A stretch of DNA of 64,000 nt from Paraburkholderia kururiensis JCM 10599 = LMG 19447 (GCF_003986935.1 NZ_RJZE01000030.1:29782-93781), one strand, 5' to 3'; counted from the first letter of the stretch, positions 53,634 to 62,876 are shown. The notes: a model not told the origin generated them from the letters alone. A program made the numbers and translations.

Positions 53634-54653
53634 TTACCGGTCGCCGCGCCGCCGGAAGGCCCACCATCCCGCCAACGCCGTGAAGCCGGCCACCAGCACC
53701 ACCATGAGCCAGAAACCGTGCTTGTTCTCGGAGAAAGGCACGCCGCCCACGTTCATGCCGAAGAAGCCGGCCACGATATTGATCGGCAGCGCAATCACCG
53801 TCACGAGCGTCAGCGTGAAGAGCGTGCGGTTGTTCTGCTCGTCGAGCCTCGAGGTGATTTCTTCCTGCAACAGCCTGATGCGTTCGACGAGGCCCGCGAG
53901 GTCCGAGAGCACCACCGAAAACTCTTCGGTCGACTCGCGCAATTCCTGCAGGTCTTCGGGCAAAAGCCAGGCGGGCGGCTTCGCGAGCAGACGGAAGATC
54001 GAGCCCGGCTCGGGCGCGAGCATGCGTTGCAGGCGGGTGAGGGTGCGGCGCATCGCGCCCAGCTGTGTCCGGTTGGCCGTGGGGCGCTCGGAGAGAAACC
54101 GGTCTTCGATGCGATCGACGTCGACGCTCGCACGCCGCAGGATCTGCATCATCAGGTCCGCCTGGTCGCGCAGCAGATGAATCAGCAGTTCGGCCGGGGA
54201 GCGGAAGCGCTCGCCGTGCCGCACGCTTTCACGCAGCGTGTCGATGGAGCGCAGCGGCTTCGCGCGCGCCGTGACCATCATCGTCCTGTCGACGTAGACC
54301 CACATCGTGGCGATCTCGGACGTTTCCAGGTCGAGTGTGAACATCACGTCGTTCACGACGGCGCGCAAGGTGCCTTCCTGCTGCTCGATGCGCGTGGAGT
54401 GCGAACCCTCGCGCAGGAATTCGTAGAACGTCTCGGGCAGACGCAGATGGGCGCGCATCCAGCGCTCGCTGGCCGCATGGGCCAGATTGAAATGCAGCCA
54501 CAGGAATTCGCCGGGCTGGGCGGGGCTGTCGGTCAGGCTCGCTGCCGTGTCCGCGTCGAGCGCCTCGCCTGCAGCATCGGACGTGAAGCGAAAGCCGCAG
54601 ATCATGCCTGCCGTGTCGGCGCCATAGCTTTGAAGGGTCGTCTCAGGTTTCAT
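53634..54653 (-). CDS. zntB: ZntB/CorA-family metal transporter
   Basis: 339 residues. A long cytoplasmic alpha/beta funnel domain (1-275) is followed by two C-terminal membrane helices. The family signature is FFGMNVGG (GMN motif) at the end of TM1, with the VGG form typical of ZntB rather than CorA (GMNFE). ALPINIVAGFFGMN and FWLMVVLVAGFTALAG are the membrane segments. ZntB is a proton-driven zinc uptake or efflux system. The start at 54653 lacks a good Shine-Dalgarno, so a nearby alternative is possible. It lies upstream of the DUF1275 gene on the same strand. Confidence 0.88.
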   Translation of the reverse strand: MKPETTLQSYGADTAGMICGFRFTSDAAGEALDADTAASLTDSPAQPGEFLWLHFNLAHAASERWMRAHLRLPETFYEFLREGSHSTRIEQQEGTLRAVVNDVMFTLDLETSEIATMWVYVDRTMMVTARAKPLRSIDTLRESVRHGERFRSPAELLIHLLRDQADLMMQILRRASVDVDRIEDRFLSERPTANRTQLGAMRRTLTRLQRMLAPEPGSIFRLLAKPPAWLLPEDLQELRESTEEFSVVLSDLAGLVERIRLLQEEITSRLDEQNNRTLFTLTLVTVIALPINIVAGFFGMNVGGVPFSENKHGFWLMVVLVAGFTALAGWWAFRRRGDR

Positions 54654-54892
54654 CGACTGTGTCCGCTGTTCTCGAACGCAGCGCCGTTCGGCCACCGGCC
54701 GGTCGCACGCGGGCCGCGCTCGATGCGTAGCGTACGCCAGCCAGGCGGAAGCTGGATGACAGCCGTACGAAAGCGGCAGCCGGAAGCGTGACGCAGGGCG
54801 GGGCGGTGACGGTCGGCGCCCTGTTGCGGGTTCGGGCGGGCGGCCTGCGCGTTGGCCCGTTCGCCCGTCCTCGGTCGCGCGAGGCGCGGGGC

Positions 54893-55594
54893 TTAGCGTG
54901 CGCCGCGCATCCAGAAGGTGGGATCGGCCGGCACGGCGGCGCTCGTCGTGCGGCGCCTCGGTGCGCCATAGGCACCGTGCGCCCGGGTGCGATGGATGGA
55001 CGACGGCCGGCCGCGTGGCGCGATGGGCGCCTTCATGGCGTCGACGGTGCAGCCGATGTACCACGCGAGACCCGCGCCCATGGTGCCGAGACTGAACGTG
55101 TGCTGGCTGACGTCGTCCTCGCTCAGGACGTGAGACGCCCGTTGCTGGTCGTACGCGACATAAGTGGAGAGCGCCCGGGACGCGGCGGCCACCTGGACGA
55201 GCGCGAATGCGGCCGTCTTGATCTGATAGGCCTCTTTGCTTTCGCCCACAGGCGGCGCGTCCACGCGCGCGAGGGCGTCCGCGAGCGCCTTGAGTTCGCG
55301 ATGCAACGCCCAGGCCGGATAGTACGGTCTCAGGCGGAGCGTCTGTAGTCGCGCCCGGCTTTGCGCGTCGTCGGCCGCGCCGTATTCGACGCCGAGATAC
55401 TTGTCTTCGTCCGGCGGCACCTGCTCGACAAGGGCGTCGAGCCTTGCAACGGACTCCGTGTCGCGCGCGATCTCGCTTTGCCGGGTCTCGACACACTCGG
55501 CCTTTCTGTCGGGCGCGGGGCTATCGAGCGCGGGAGCCGCCTGCGCCAACGTGCTAGCCACGGCGGCGGCCATGGCGACCAGATGCCTGAACAT
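54893..55594 (-). CDS. Secreted protein of unknown function
   Basis: 233 residues. A Sec signal peptide ends near AQA-AP (about 20). The rest is helical, with ALDSPAPDRKAECVETRQSEIARDTESVARLDALVEQVP and long Ala/Leu helices (WALHRELKALADALARVDAPPV, SKEAYQIKTAAFALVQVAAASRALSTYVAYDQQRA), and a basic, Pro/Thr/Arg-rich tail. A GMGAGLAWYIG-like GTMGAGLAWYIGCTVDA segment is mildly hydrophobic. No family is recognised. The ATG at 55594 has AGGGAGA upstream, so the gene is convincing. It is alone between the ZntB gene and the diguanylate cyclase. Confidence 0.75.
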   Translation of the reverse strand: MFRHLVAMAAAVASTLAQAAPALDSPAPDRKAECVETRQSEIARDTESVARLDALVEQVPPDEDKYLGVEYGAADDAQSRARLQTLRLRPYYPAWALHRELKALADALARVDAPPVGESKEAYQIKTAAFALVQVAAASRALSTYVAYDQQRASHVLSEDDVSQHTFSLGTMGAGLAWYIGCTVDAMKAPIAPRGRPSSIHRTRAHGAYGAPRRRTTSAAVPADPTFWMRGAR

Positions 55595-55970
55595 GGTGTC
55601 TCCCTGTCTGCTTTTTGTGGCGTCCCTGGAGCAATCGGCGTGCGCGGGGCCGGACGCGAGTCCTGTGCGCTGACACAATGAATCTAGGAGGCGGAGGTGG
55701 AGCGGTCAATCGCGGAAACGGTGTGGGCGCGCGACAAGGTAAGCGTAAATTCCTGTCATAAGCATTTGGTTATGGAAACGCGCAAAATCATTTCGAACTG
55801 AGCTGGATGTGCTGCTTGACCCGATCAGCTGGCTCGACGCGATCGCGCGCTTCGGCATCGCACTTGCCGGCGTTCCGGCATCAAAGCATGCAGCCGATGG
55901 CGCGTCTCCTTTTCCAACCCAGGTACGTCCGTGACGATGCAGTGTGGGTGCGCGCCGGCTTTCGGCGCGA
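55595..55970. other. Intergenic, no supported gene
   Basis: Holds the promoter of the secreted protein (minus strand) and the 3' end of the diguanylate cyclase transcript. An ATAAGCATTTGGTTATGG patch at about 55759-55776 is AT-rich, but no promoter pair is convincing and frames here are short. Confidence 0.45.
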
Positions 55971-57164
55971 TCACGCGATATCGCGCTCGGGGGTATCCCG
56001 CGTCTGACCCAGCGATTCCGTGATCACCCGATTTCTTCCCGCGCGCTTCGCCGCATAGAGCAGGTGATCGGCGCGCGCCAGCAACGCCGCGACCGCCTCG
56101 CCTGGCCGATACGGGGCAACGCCGGCGCTCATCGTGACGCAGATCGTAGCGTCGATTTCGTTGAAGCGTGAAGACTCCAGGACGGTGCGCAAGCGATCTG
56201 CAATCTGAAACGCGGACTGTTCGTCAGCGCCTGGCAGCAGAAGCACGAACTCCTCGCCGCCGATACGCGCTACCACGTCTTTCTCGCGCACCGCGGCACG
56301 CAGGATGGCGGCGAACCGGCGCAACACCGTGTCGCCGGCCGCATGTCCGTAACGGTCGTTGATGGATTTGAATTTGTCGATGTCGAACGCGATCAACGCG
56401 AGCGGATAGTTGTGCCTGTCGGCAATGCGGTGGCGCGCGACGCGTTCAAAGGCTCGCCGGTTCAACGTTTCGGTGAGCGGATCGAGATCGCGCTCGAGAG
56501 TCAGCCGGTCGATCACGTCCGACATCGCGGCGGCCAGCAGCACGAGTCCCAACACAGCGCCCATCAGGGCGAGCGACAACTGTAGCAAGACCCAGAAAAT
56601 CGTTTGCCCGAAAGGTGCAGTGCTATGAGGTAAAGGCCGGATCGTCGTGAGCGGCGTCCTGATGAAAAAACTTGCGCCGAAGATCAGCAGCACCCAGAGA
56701 AGCACGTGGTTAACGATGCGCCCATTGCAGCGCTTCCTGAAGCGGAGCGCGGTAATCATCATCAGCAACCCGGCGCTGAGATTCAGAATGTAGACGCGCA
56801 CGAGCAGGTTCGGCGCCACGAAGGAGAAGTAAAACATGCCGCCCATCACCAGCGCGAAGATAGACGCATGCGTTGCCAGCCTGAAGTGAAGCCCCGCCCT
56901 GCGTAACACACCTTCCGCTAACAGTTGAATGCTTGAGACATAAAACGTCGCCGATATCAGCGCGTTCCATCGCCATTCATCCGGCAGGTGACAGATCTGC
57001 ACTGCCGAACCGAAGGCGAAAGCAGCAAAAGAAGCGGCAAGAAAGCGGAGATAGCGCAGTCGTCTATCGTAGATCCATGCACAGGCAAAACCGAGCGAGA
57101 AGACGGCCGTGATACCTGGGATGATCAGTTGAACGAGTTGATTGGGTGTTATCTGAGCGGGCAT
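55971..57164 (-). CDS. Diguanylate cyclase with N-terminal membrane sensor
   Basis: 397 residues. Six or more N-terminal helices (about 10-220) form a membrane sensor without a recognised name, followed by a GGDEF domain (DLDPLTETLNRRAFERVA to the end). The active-site motif is GGEEF (about residue 308), an accepted variant, and an inhibitory I-site RxxD is five residues upstream (REKD), so the enzyme should make c-di-GMP and be product-inhibited. FDIDKFKSINDRYGHAAGDTVLRRFAAILR is the standard metal-binding region. The ATG at 57164 starts the first membrane helix. It faces the promoterless 700-bp gap before the P-type ATPase remnant. Confidence 0.92.
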   Translation of the reverse strand: MPAQITPNQLVQLIIPGITAVFSLGFACAWIYDRRLRYLRFLAASFAAFAFGSAVQICHLPDEWRWNALISATFYVSSIQLLAEGVLRRAGLHFRLATHASIFALVMGGMFYFSFVAPNLLVRVYILNLSAGLLMMITALRFRKRCNGRIVNHVLLWVLLIFGASFFIRTPLTTIRPLPHSTAPFGQTIFWVLLQLSLALMGAVLGLVLLAAAMSDVIDRLTLERDLDPLTETLNRRAFERVARHRIADRHNYPLALIAFDIDKFKSINDRYGHAAGDTVLRRFAAILRAAVREKDVVARIGGEEFVLLLPGADEQSAFQIADRLRTVLESSRFNEIDATICVTMSAGVAPYRPGEAVAALLARADHLLYAAKRAGRNRVITESLGQTRDTPERDIA

Positions 57165-57878
57165 ATGGCTCGTTCCCCACTGACGGGCACGAAGTTGCCG
57201 GGCCTATGGGTTGGCGGTTCTCACGGTGTTGTCGTTCGGGGCCGTTGACGACGCCTCCCCAAAAAACTGTATGGCACCCGATGTGACAGGAGAATTTTAC
57301 GCCCGGTGAGCGAAAGCCCTTGGGTTGGCCGCCATGAAACTGCTGCTATCGATGGACACGATGTCTTGTGTGGACCGTTTGAGGTCACGGCATGGCGTCA
57401 CCGAACGTCGACATACACCGCAAACGTCCTCCCGATCGCTGCGTGTGAATTTGGCGATTGTTCTGGCGTCCGGCGCGAGGCGGCCGGTCAGCACATCGGT
57501 TCCACATTGCCCTGGCGCTCGCGTTCCACAGGCCGGTTCGATCGCATGCGATTGCGATAGTCACGATAGTCACGGATATCGATATTGAGCGGCACTACCG
57601 GATGATAAGTCTGCGGCATCCGGTCCGTTGCGCGAGCGGTTGTCCGAACCGCTCACGATTGCGTGCCAGGAAGCCCGCGGTGATCGACTGCGGACAATAT
57701 CACGCCGTGTCGTTCGCATACGCTGCACACGTGCTCGTGAAGACCGTCGACGCAGGACTTTAAACTGGCTTCGCCCCTTGTGTTGAGGTGGCTCAAGCTT
57801 TCTCCGGCTTGCTTGTGTACTGTCGTCACTGATCTACCGGATCGACGCGTAGGCGAGGTGCTACCGAAGGAGCCGAGA
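57165..57878. other. Intergenic, no supported gene
   Basis: About 700 bp without a coding frame that resembles a protein. A short direct repeat GATAGTCAC occurs twice near 57555-57575. The segment separates ordinary chromosome from the decayed P-type ATPase and probably marks the edge of an accessory region. Confidence 0.4.
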
Positions 57879-58440
57879 ATGTCGCCAGAGATCCCGCATG
57901 CAGTGCAGCCGGAGGTCGTACTAGCGGCGTTGAACGTGTCGGCAAGCATTGGGCTCGCCGAAATGGACGCCCGGCATCGTCTGGCCAGGTTCGGCCCCAA
58001 TACCGTCGAGTCGAAGCGCAACACAAGCGGCTTGACGATCCTGACGCATCAAGCCCGCAGCCCTGTCATCTATCTGCTCGGCACCGCCGCCGCATTGGCC
58101 GTCTATTTCGGTGAACTGGAAGAGGGCGCGGCCATTGCCGCCGTCCTGGTACTCAACACCGTCATCGGCTTTTTCACCGAGTTGAAAGCGGCCCGCTCGA
58201 TCGAGGCTCTGCGGGCCTATCAGGACAGCGGCGACATCGTTGCGATGACCGGTGACGGCGTCAACGCGACGCGCCGGCGTTTCGGCAGGCCGATATCGGC
58301 ATCGCCATGGGGCTGCGGGGCACGGATGTCGCGCGGGAAGCATCCGCCCGATGGCATGTCGCTCGTATCGCTGAGTAGTGAAGGCGACGACTTCGAGGAT
58401 ACGGCGGCGATCCTGAGCCTGGCCGATCTTCTGATTTCGG
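57879..58440 (+). pseudogene. Decayed P-type cation ATPase
   Basis: The reading frame starts MSPEIPHAVQPEVVLAALNVS after a GAAGGAG site and gives a normal P2-type ATPase N terminus: AEMDARHRLARFGPNTVESKR, then M1-M2 (PVIYLLGTAAALAVYFGELEEGAAIAAVLVLNTVIGFFTELKAARSIEALR). It then jumps to VAMTGDGVN, the end of the P domain, so some 500 residues including the phosphorylation motif DKTGT are missing. A two-base insertion after GTCAAC shifts the frame; the proper DAPAFRQADIGIAMGLRGTDVAREAS continues in another frame and ends at TAG. More shifts follow. The product cannot work as a pump. A long open frame continues through to 59861 but is only antisense to the sulfatase. Confidence 0.82.
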
Positions 58441-58520
58441 TCGGTGCAACTGGAAATCACGGAACAGACCTGCGAGAGCGTCGAAACGTGGACCAAAGCC
58501 GCTTGCCGGCCATCAAGAGA

Positions 58521-59846
58521 TCAATCGGGTTCACCTGGGGGCGTGTTCGGATGAGCCTTTACGCTCTCCTTGAAAGCCCTCACCATTTTCAGCATGGGGC
58601 CAAGCACCCAGGTGTTACGGACGAGAACATCGGTCTCTTCTTTCGGGTCCTGAATGAGATGGAAGAGGTAAGGGGACTCGAGTTTGTTTGCCCCCGCATT
58701 GACGAACGGTTCCCATACCAGGTGAAGCTTCCAGTCGCGCCATTTCACGGCGCGCAGTTCATCTTTGATGTAGAAAAGGAATCCCTCGCGATTGGATACC
58801 GGCTTCGTGCCCGTGAGAAAGTCGAGCTGGGAGATGCCATCGATCGGCCGGTCGTCTGGCACCTTGCCACCGATCACGTCGGCGATCGTCGGCAAAAGAT
58901 CGACGACGTGAACAATCTGGTTGTTGACGTCGACAGGAATCTTGCCGGGCCAGCGTGCGATAAAAGGCACGCGCAAGCTGCCTTCCATTGCCGTATGGTA
59001 AGTACCTGTCCATGGGCCAGCCGTGCCCCGATACGGCGCGCGAAATTCGGGACCGTTGTCACTGCAGAAAATGAACAGGGTGTCTTCGGCGAGGCCCAGT
59101 TCGTCGATTTCATCGATGATCTGGCCGACGCGAAAGTCCATTTCCGCCAGCGAATCGGCAAATTCCCCCATACCCGTCAGGCCGTCAAATTCCTTGTGCG
59201 GCAACGTCGGAAAATGAAGGTGAACGAGCGGGAGATAGAGGAAGAACGGCTTCGACATACGCGCATTGCGTTGCATGAACGCTTTCGATTTTTCCACGAG
59301 TTCTTCATCGATGCTCCGTCGTGTCTCGAGATCGTAGACTTTCACGTTTGCGGACGGCTCGCCTTTCTTGCCCGACATGATGTAGGGAATGTCGGCGACC
59401 TCTGGGTCGAAGCCGATCGAGCTTGTAAATTGCGTCTCGTCAGTTGTACGCGGGATGCCATACCACTCGTCAAAGCCCCGGTCCGAGGGATAACGCCCCT
59501 CTACGTCGCCCAGATGCCATTTCCCGAAATGGGCTGTGGCGTAGCCGGCGTCCGACGCCATCTGGGCGAGCGTCCACTCGGTGCGCGTCAATCCCTGGGG
59601 CAGTCCCGGCGGGACCGACTGAAAAGCGCCCGTGCGAACGGGATGCCGGCCCGTCATGAGCGCGCTGCGTGTGGGGACACAATCGCTTTCGACGTTGTAG
59701 TTGAGCAGCCGCATGCCGCTCTGCGCGAGTGCGTCGATGCGTGGCGTCGCGGCGCCACGCATCAGCTTGCCGCCGCCGTAGCATCCGAGCTCGCCCCAGC
59801 CGAGGTTATCGGCAACGATCAATACGATGTTCGGTTTGGTACTCAT
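58521..59846 (-). CDS. Arylsulfatase
   Basis: 441 residues, alkaline-phosphatase/sulfatase fold, no obvious signal peptide, so probably cytoplasmic. The formylglycine site is DCVPTRSALMTGR (C56-x-P-x-R). VADNLGWGELGCYG holds the metal site; the second Asp of the usual DD pair is Asn (N14). HFGKWHLG (Lys-x-x-His), LPLVHLHFPT and FCSDNGPEFRAP supply further active-site residues. It hydrolyses sulfate esters; aryl sulfate is the default guess. No formylglycine-generating enzyme is nearby. It is downstream of the MHS transporter on the same strand, probably as one unit for uptake and desulfation of a sulfate ester. Confidence 0.9.
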   Translation of the reverse strand: MSTKPNIVLIVADNLGWGELGCYGGGKLMRGAATPRIDALAQSGMRLLNYNVESDCVPTRSALMTGRHPVRTGAFQSVPPGLPQGLTRTEWTLAQMASDAGYATAHFGKWHLGDVEGRYPSDRGFDEWYGIPRTTDETQFTSSIGFDPEVADIPYIMSGKKGEPSANVKVYDLETRRSIDEELVEKSKAFMQRNARMSKPFFLYLPLVHLHFPTLPHKEFDGLTGMGEFADSLAEMDFRVGQIIDEIDELGLAEDTLFIFCSDNGPEFRAPYRGTAGPWTGTYHTAMEGSLRVPFIARWPGKIPVDVNNQIVHVVDLLPTIADVIGGKVPDDRPIDGISQLDFLTGTKPVSNREGFLFYIKDELRAVKWRDWKLHLVWEPFVNAGANKLESPYLFHLIQDPKEETDVLVRNTWVLGPMLKMVRAFKESVKAHPNTPPGEPD

Positions 59847-59871
59847 GTCTCTACTTGTTAACAAGGCTTGT

Positions 59872-61182
59872 TCATTCGGTAGGCTGACGATCGCCGAACT
59901 TGCGCAGGCAAACCAGCAGACAAATGATGCTGATAAAGGCAGCGGTCGCCACGTAGGCCGCTGGAACGAGCTTGCTATGAGTCGTGCTGACGCCCCAGGT
60001 GATGATCAGCGGGGCGAATCCGCCAAAGGCAGCCACTGCGAGGTTATGGGTAAGTGCGAGACCGGTCGTTCTCACCCGGCTGGGGAACAGTTCGCTGAGA
60101 ACGGCCGGCATCGGACCTTGATAACCACTGATGGCGAGTCCAAGCAACGTGCACGCGACAATGAAGGTCGATGAAGTGGGCTTCGCAATCAGCCATGCGA
60201 AGACCGGCAAAACCACGACGCCCACACCGAGCGCCGCGACCAGCAGTACCCGTTTGCGTCCGCCCCGGTCGGCGACCGCACCCGCCAACGGGCATGCAAG
60301 CATTTGCACCGCGCCCATCAGAAGCGTCCCGGCAAATGCGACCGAAGGATTCAGATCGAGCTGTTTGATCGCGAAGGTCGGCATGTACAGCACGATGACG
60401 TAGGACGACGCCGTCACGAGAACGTAGATGCCGATCGCGAGCAATAAGCGGGTTTTGTTGTCCGAGAACGTTTCCTTGACGGGGCTCGTCGCATGCGTGT
60501 CGTGCGTGAAAACAGGCGTCTCGTCGACGTGCCGCCGGATAAAGTACGCGATCGGTATGATCAGCAAGCCAAAGACGAACGGGATTCGCCACCCCCAGCC
60601 CGACAGCTGTTCAGGTGTGAGAAAACGGGTCGACAGGGTTCCGAAAAGCGACGCCAGCAGGGCGGTGCCACCTTGCGCGGCCATCTGGAAGCTTGCATAG
60701 AATCCACGCCTGCTTCGGGGCGAATGCTCCACCAGAAAACTCGTGGAGGCACCAAACTCGCCGCCGGCAGAAATGCCTTGAATCAGGCGACCCGCGACGA
60801 CGATCAATGGCGCGGCAATGCCGATCGACGCATAGGTGGGTGTCGCTGCAATCAGCAGCGTGCCCAGTGCCATCAGCGCGATACTCAGCGTGAGACCCTT
60901 CTTGCGGCCATAGCGATCCGAATAGGAGCCCAGCACGAGCGCGCCGAGCGGCCGCATCAGGTACGAACCGCCGAATGTACCCAGCGCAACCAGCAGCGAC
61001 GTCAGTTCATGCGCCGAGGGAAAGAACAGCTTTGCGATGACTACCGCAAAGAAGCCATAGACGACCAGGTCGAACCACTCGAGGGCCGTCCCTATCGTCG
61101 CTGCCGCCACGACTACGCGCAGACGTCGCTGCGCGGCAGGGTCCGCCCTGGTGGCCTCGTACGCTACGTTTGCCATTTCCAT
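59872..61182 (-). CDS. MHS-family MFS transporter, linked to the arylsulfatase
   Basis: 436 residues, 12 membrane helices. TIGTALEWFDLVVYGFFAVVIAKLFFP and GSYSDRYGRKKGLTLSIALMALGTLLIA are MHS hallmarks, and LIQGISAGGEFGASTSFLVEHSPRSRRG is the helix-4/5 block. It is 25 bp upstream of the sulfatase on the same strand, so it most likely imports the sulfate ester or a related compound. The LysR gene is divergent, with a palindrome between. Two ATG codons six bases apart are possible starts; AGGA is near both. Confidence 0.9.
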   Translation of the reverse strand: MEMANVAYEATRADPAAQRRLRVVVAAATIGTALEWFDLVVYGFFAVVIAKLFFPSAHELTSLLVALGTFGGSYLMRPLGALVLGSYSDRYGRKKGLTLSIALMALGTLLIAATPTYASIGIAAPLIVVAGRLIQGISAGGEFGASTSFLVEHSPRSRRGFYASFQMAAQGGTALLASLFGTLSTRFLTPEQLSGWGWRIPFVFGLLIIPIAYFIRRHVDETPVFTHDTHATSPVKETFSDNKTRLLLAIGIYVLVTASSYVIVLYMPTFAIKQLDLNPSVAFAGTLLMGAVQMLACPLAGAVADRGGRKRVLLVAALGVGVVVLPVFAWLIAKPTSSTFIVACTLLGLAISGYQGPMPAVLSELFPSRVRTTGLALTHNLAVAAFGGFAPLIITWGVSTTHSKLVPAAYVATAAFISIICLLVCLRKFGDRQPTE

Positions 61183-61266
61183 GTCCTGCCCGTCTCCGCT
61201 GTTGGAAGTATGACGGCAGTATTGACACTGAAAATTTACGGGGCAAGCATGTTGCTTTCTCAGTCA

Positions 61267-61281
61267 ATAACCATTGGTTAT
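61267..61281. promoter_or_regulatory. Candidate LysR operator ATAACCA-T-TGGTTAT
   Basis: A perfect inverted repeat with 7-bp arms that ends one base before the LysR GTG start codon, in the 100-bp spacer with the divergent transporter-sulfatase unit. It includes a T-N11-A core. Its closeness to the start implies either a short leader or that transcription of the regulator begins upstream and passes through it. Confidence 0.65.
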
Positions 61282-61282
61282 C

Positions 61283-62212
61283 GTGAACCTGGATGATCTG
61301 ACTTATTTTCTGGCGATTGCGGAGACGGGCCTCCTGCATCGCGCCGCGCTCAAGGTCGGTATCAGTCAGCCTGCTCTGACAAAGGTTGTGCGCAGGCTGG
61401 AAGGGGAACTGGGCGTTCCGCTATTCGTGCGATCCCCAAAGGGCATGCAGCTGACCCGCTACGGTACTGAATTCCAGAGGAACGCCATCAGTCTGCGCGC
61501 AGCCTACGAAGACACACTGTGCAAGATTGCTGAACTGCATTCGGGCGACCTCGCCAAGGTGAGAGTGGGTGCCACGCCCGCAACCGAACAGTTGATCAAT
61601 CGCGCTTTTCTCGCTTTGTTGAAGCGCAGGCCGGCACTGCGACTCGATCTCAATGTGCAGTTGTCGGACGCGCTCATGCGGGCACTGCTGGAAGGGGAAA
61701 TCGACCTTGCCGTTGCACCGATGCCTGTCGAATTGCCCGAGGAACTGGTTGCCGTCAGGCTATTGAGGGAAACCATTGAGGTCGTATGTCGAAGCGGCCA
61801 TCCGCTGAGCGCACTCGAGAGTCCGGCAACCCCAGCGCAGTTGGCGCGCTATACCTGGATACTGCCGGGGCAGAGCGTATCGGCGAGACAGCAGATCGAT
61901 GTTTATTTCGAGCGACATCATGTCGACGGGCCCGTCGTTCAGGTGCAGAGCAACTACAGTTCACCTGTCGGCGTGTTTTCGTTGATAGCGGGCACGGATA
62001 TGTTGGGCATATGCAGTACCCAGCATCGACCCGTGGCAGAGCAGTACGGGTTGCGGGCCATACCGGCGAGCCGCGCCGACTGGCCTCGCGAAATTGCTTG
62101 CCTTGTGCGGAAAAATGGATCCCTGTCGCCCCTGACATCCACCTTCATGGAACAGCTGGTCCAGGAGGCCGCGCGCTTCCGGACAACATCAAAACGGGCA
62201 AAGACTGCTTGA
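61283..62212 (+). CDS. LysR family regulator of the transporter-sulfatase unit
   Basis: 309 residues. Helix-turn-helix MNLDDLTYFLAIAETGLLHRAALKVGISQPALTKVVRRLEGELG, linker, then a co-inducer domain from AKVRVGATPATEQLINRAF. GTG start at 61283 is preferred because it begins the canonical NLDDLTYF; a TTG nine bases upstream would lie in the palindrome. It is divergent from the MHS transporter and sulfatase and almost certainly controls them, perhaps responding to sulfate ester or sulfur status. The co-inducer pocket gives no direct ligand clue. Confidence 0.9.
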   Translation: MNLDDLTYFLAIAETGLLHRAALKVGISQPALTKVVRRLEGELGVPLFVRSPKGMQLTRYGTEFQRNAISLRAAYEDTLCKIAELHSGDLAKVRVGATPATEQLINRAFLALLKRRPALRLDLNVQLSDALMRALLEGEIDLAVAPMPVELPEELVAVRLLRETIEVVCRSGHPLSALESPATPAQLARYTWILPGQSVSARQQIDVYFERHHVDGPVVQVQSNYSSPVGVFSLIAGTDMLGICSTQHRPVAEQYGLRAIPASRADWPREIACLVRKNGSLSPLTSTFMEQLVQEAARFRTTSKRAKTA

Positions 62213-62367
62213 AAACCGGTCGCGACGATTCTTTGCCGATCGAAGGGCGTAAAACAGCGGCTTCTGGCCACCGCTTCGTTGACCCATCATGACGATGCAC
62301 TCCCGTCGATTGATGGATTCCAGGATAGCGAACAAGCGGACTCTCACACCGTATAACAACCGTTGGT

Positions 62368-62835
62368 TTAGCGCTCGTTCTTCGATTTCCGCGACGTGAC
62401 GGACGGCCGTTTCAAAGGCCGATTAGCCAGCGGTGTCGACATTACGAGCGAAGTGCGGGTTTCGCCATACAGGTTGATCCTCTCGATCAACCGCTCAAGG
62501 TCGGTCATATTCGTTGCCACCAATCGCATGATGTACGAGTCAGCCCCCGTCACGTGATGGCATTCCAGTACCTCAGGGATCGTGTCGAGCAGATTGAGAA
62601 ACTTCGCTTTCGCAGGTTGAGGGACCGTAATTCCTATCAATGCACTCACCGCGTAGCCCGCCATAACGGGATTGACTCGGGCGGCGTAACCCTCGATAAC
62701 CCCGGCCTCTTCGAGACGTTTTACGCGCTCCGTCACCGCAGGCACCGACAGATGGACCTGACGGGCAAGTTCTGTATAGGTTATGCGGCCATGCTGCTGC
62801 AAAAGCGAAAGTACCTTCCAGTCCAGGTCGTCCAT
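62368..62835 (-). CDS. Lrp/AsnC family regulator, divergent from a LysE exporter
   Basis: 155 residues. Helix-turn-helix MDDLDWKVLSLLQQHGRITYTELARQVHLSVPAVTERVKRLEEAGVI and RAM domain (ALIGITVPQPAKAKFLNLLDTIPEVLECHHVTGADSYIMRLVATNMTDLERLIERINL). This is the classic partner of a LysE/RhtB amino-acid exporter, sensing the exported amino acid. The ATG at 62835 is chosen because it opens the helix-turn-helix; the frame runs far upstream into the exporter and cannot be real there. A long palindrome lies between the two genes. Confidence 0.92.
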   Translation of the reverse strand: MDDLDWKVLSLLQQHGRITYTELARQVHLSVPAVTERVKRLEEAGVIEGYAARVNPVMAGYAVSALIGITVPQPAKAKFLNLLDTIPEVLECHHVTGADSYIMRLVATNMTDLERLIERINLYGETRTSLVMSTPLANRPLKRPSVTSRKSKNER

Positions 62836-62848
62836 GACGTCGATATCT

Positions 62849-62876
62849 TTAAGGTTAAATTGCCAATTTACCTTAA
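62849..62876. promoter_or_regulatory. Palindrome between the Lrp and LysE genes
   Basis: TTAAGG-TT-AAATTG-C-CAATTT-A-CCTTAA: nested matching arms over 28 bp, symmetric except for one base, in a strongly AT-rich patch. It is 14 bp from the Lrp ATG and 75 bp from the LysE ATG, the right place for the Lrp-type regulator to act on both promoters. Confidence 0.7.

Noticed and set aside
58441..59861. Continuation of the P-type ATPase frame as one 693-residue protein
   Set aside because: After about 58440 the frame is only the antisense of the arylsulfatase and has no ATPase sequence.
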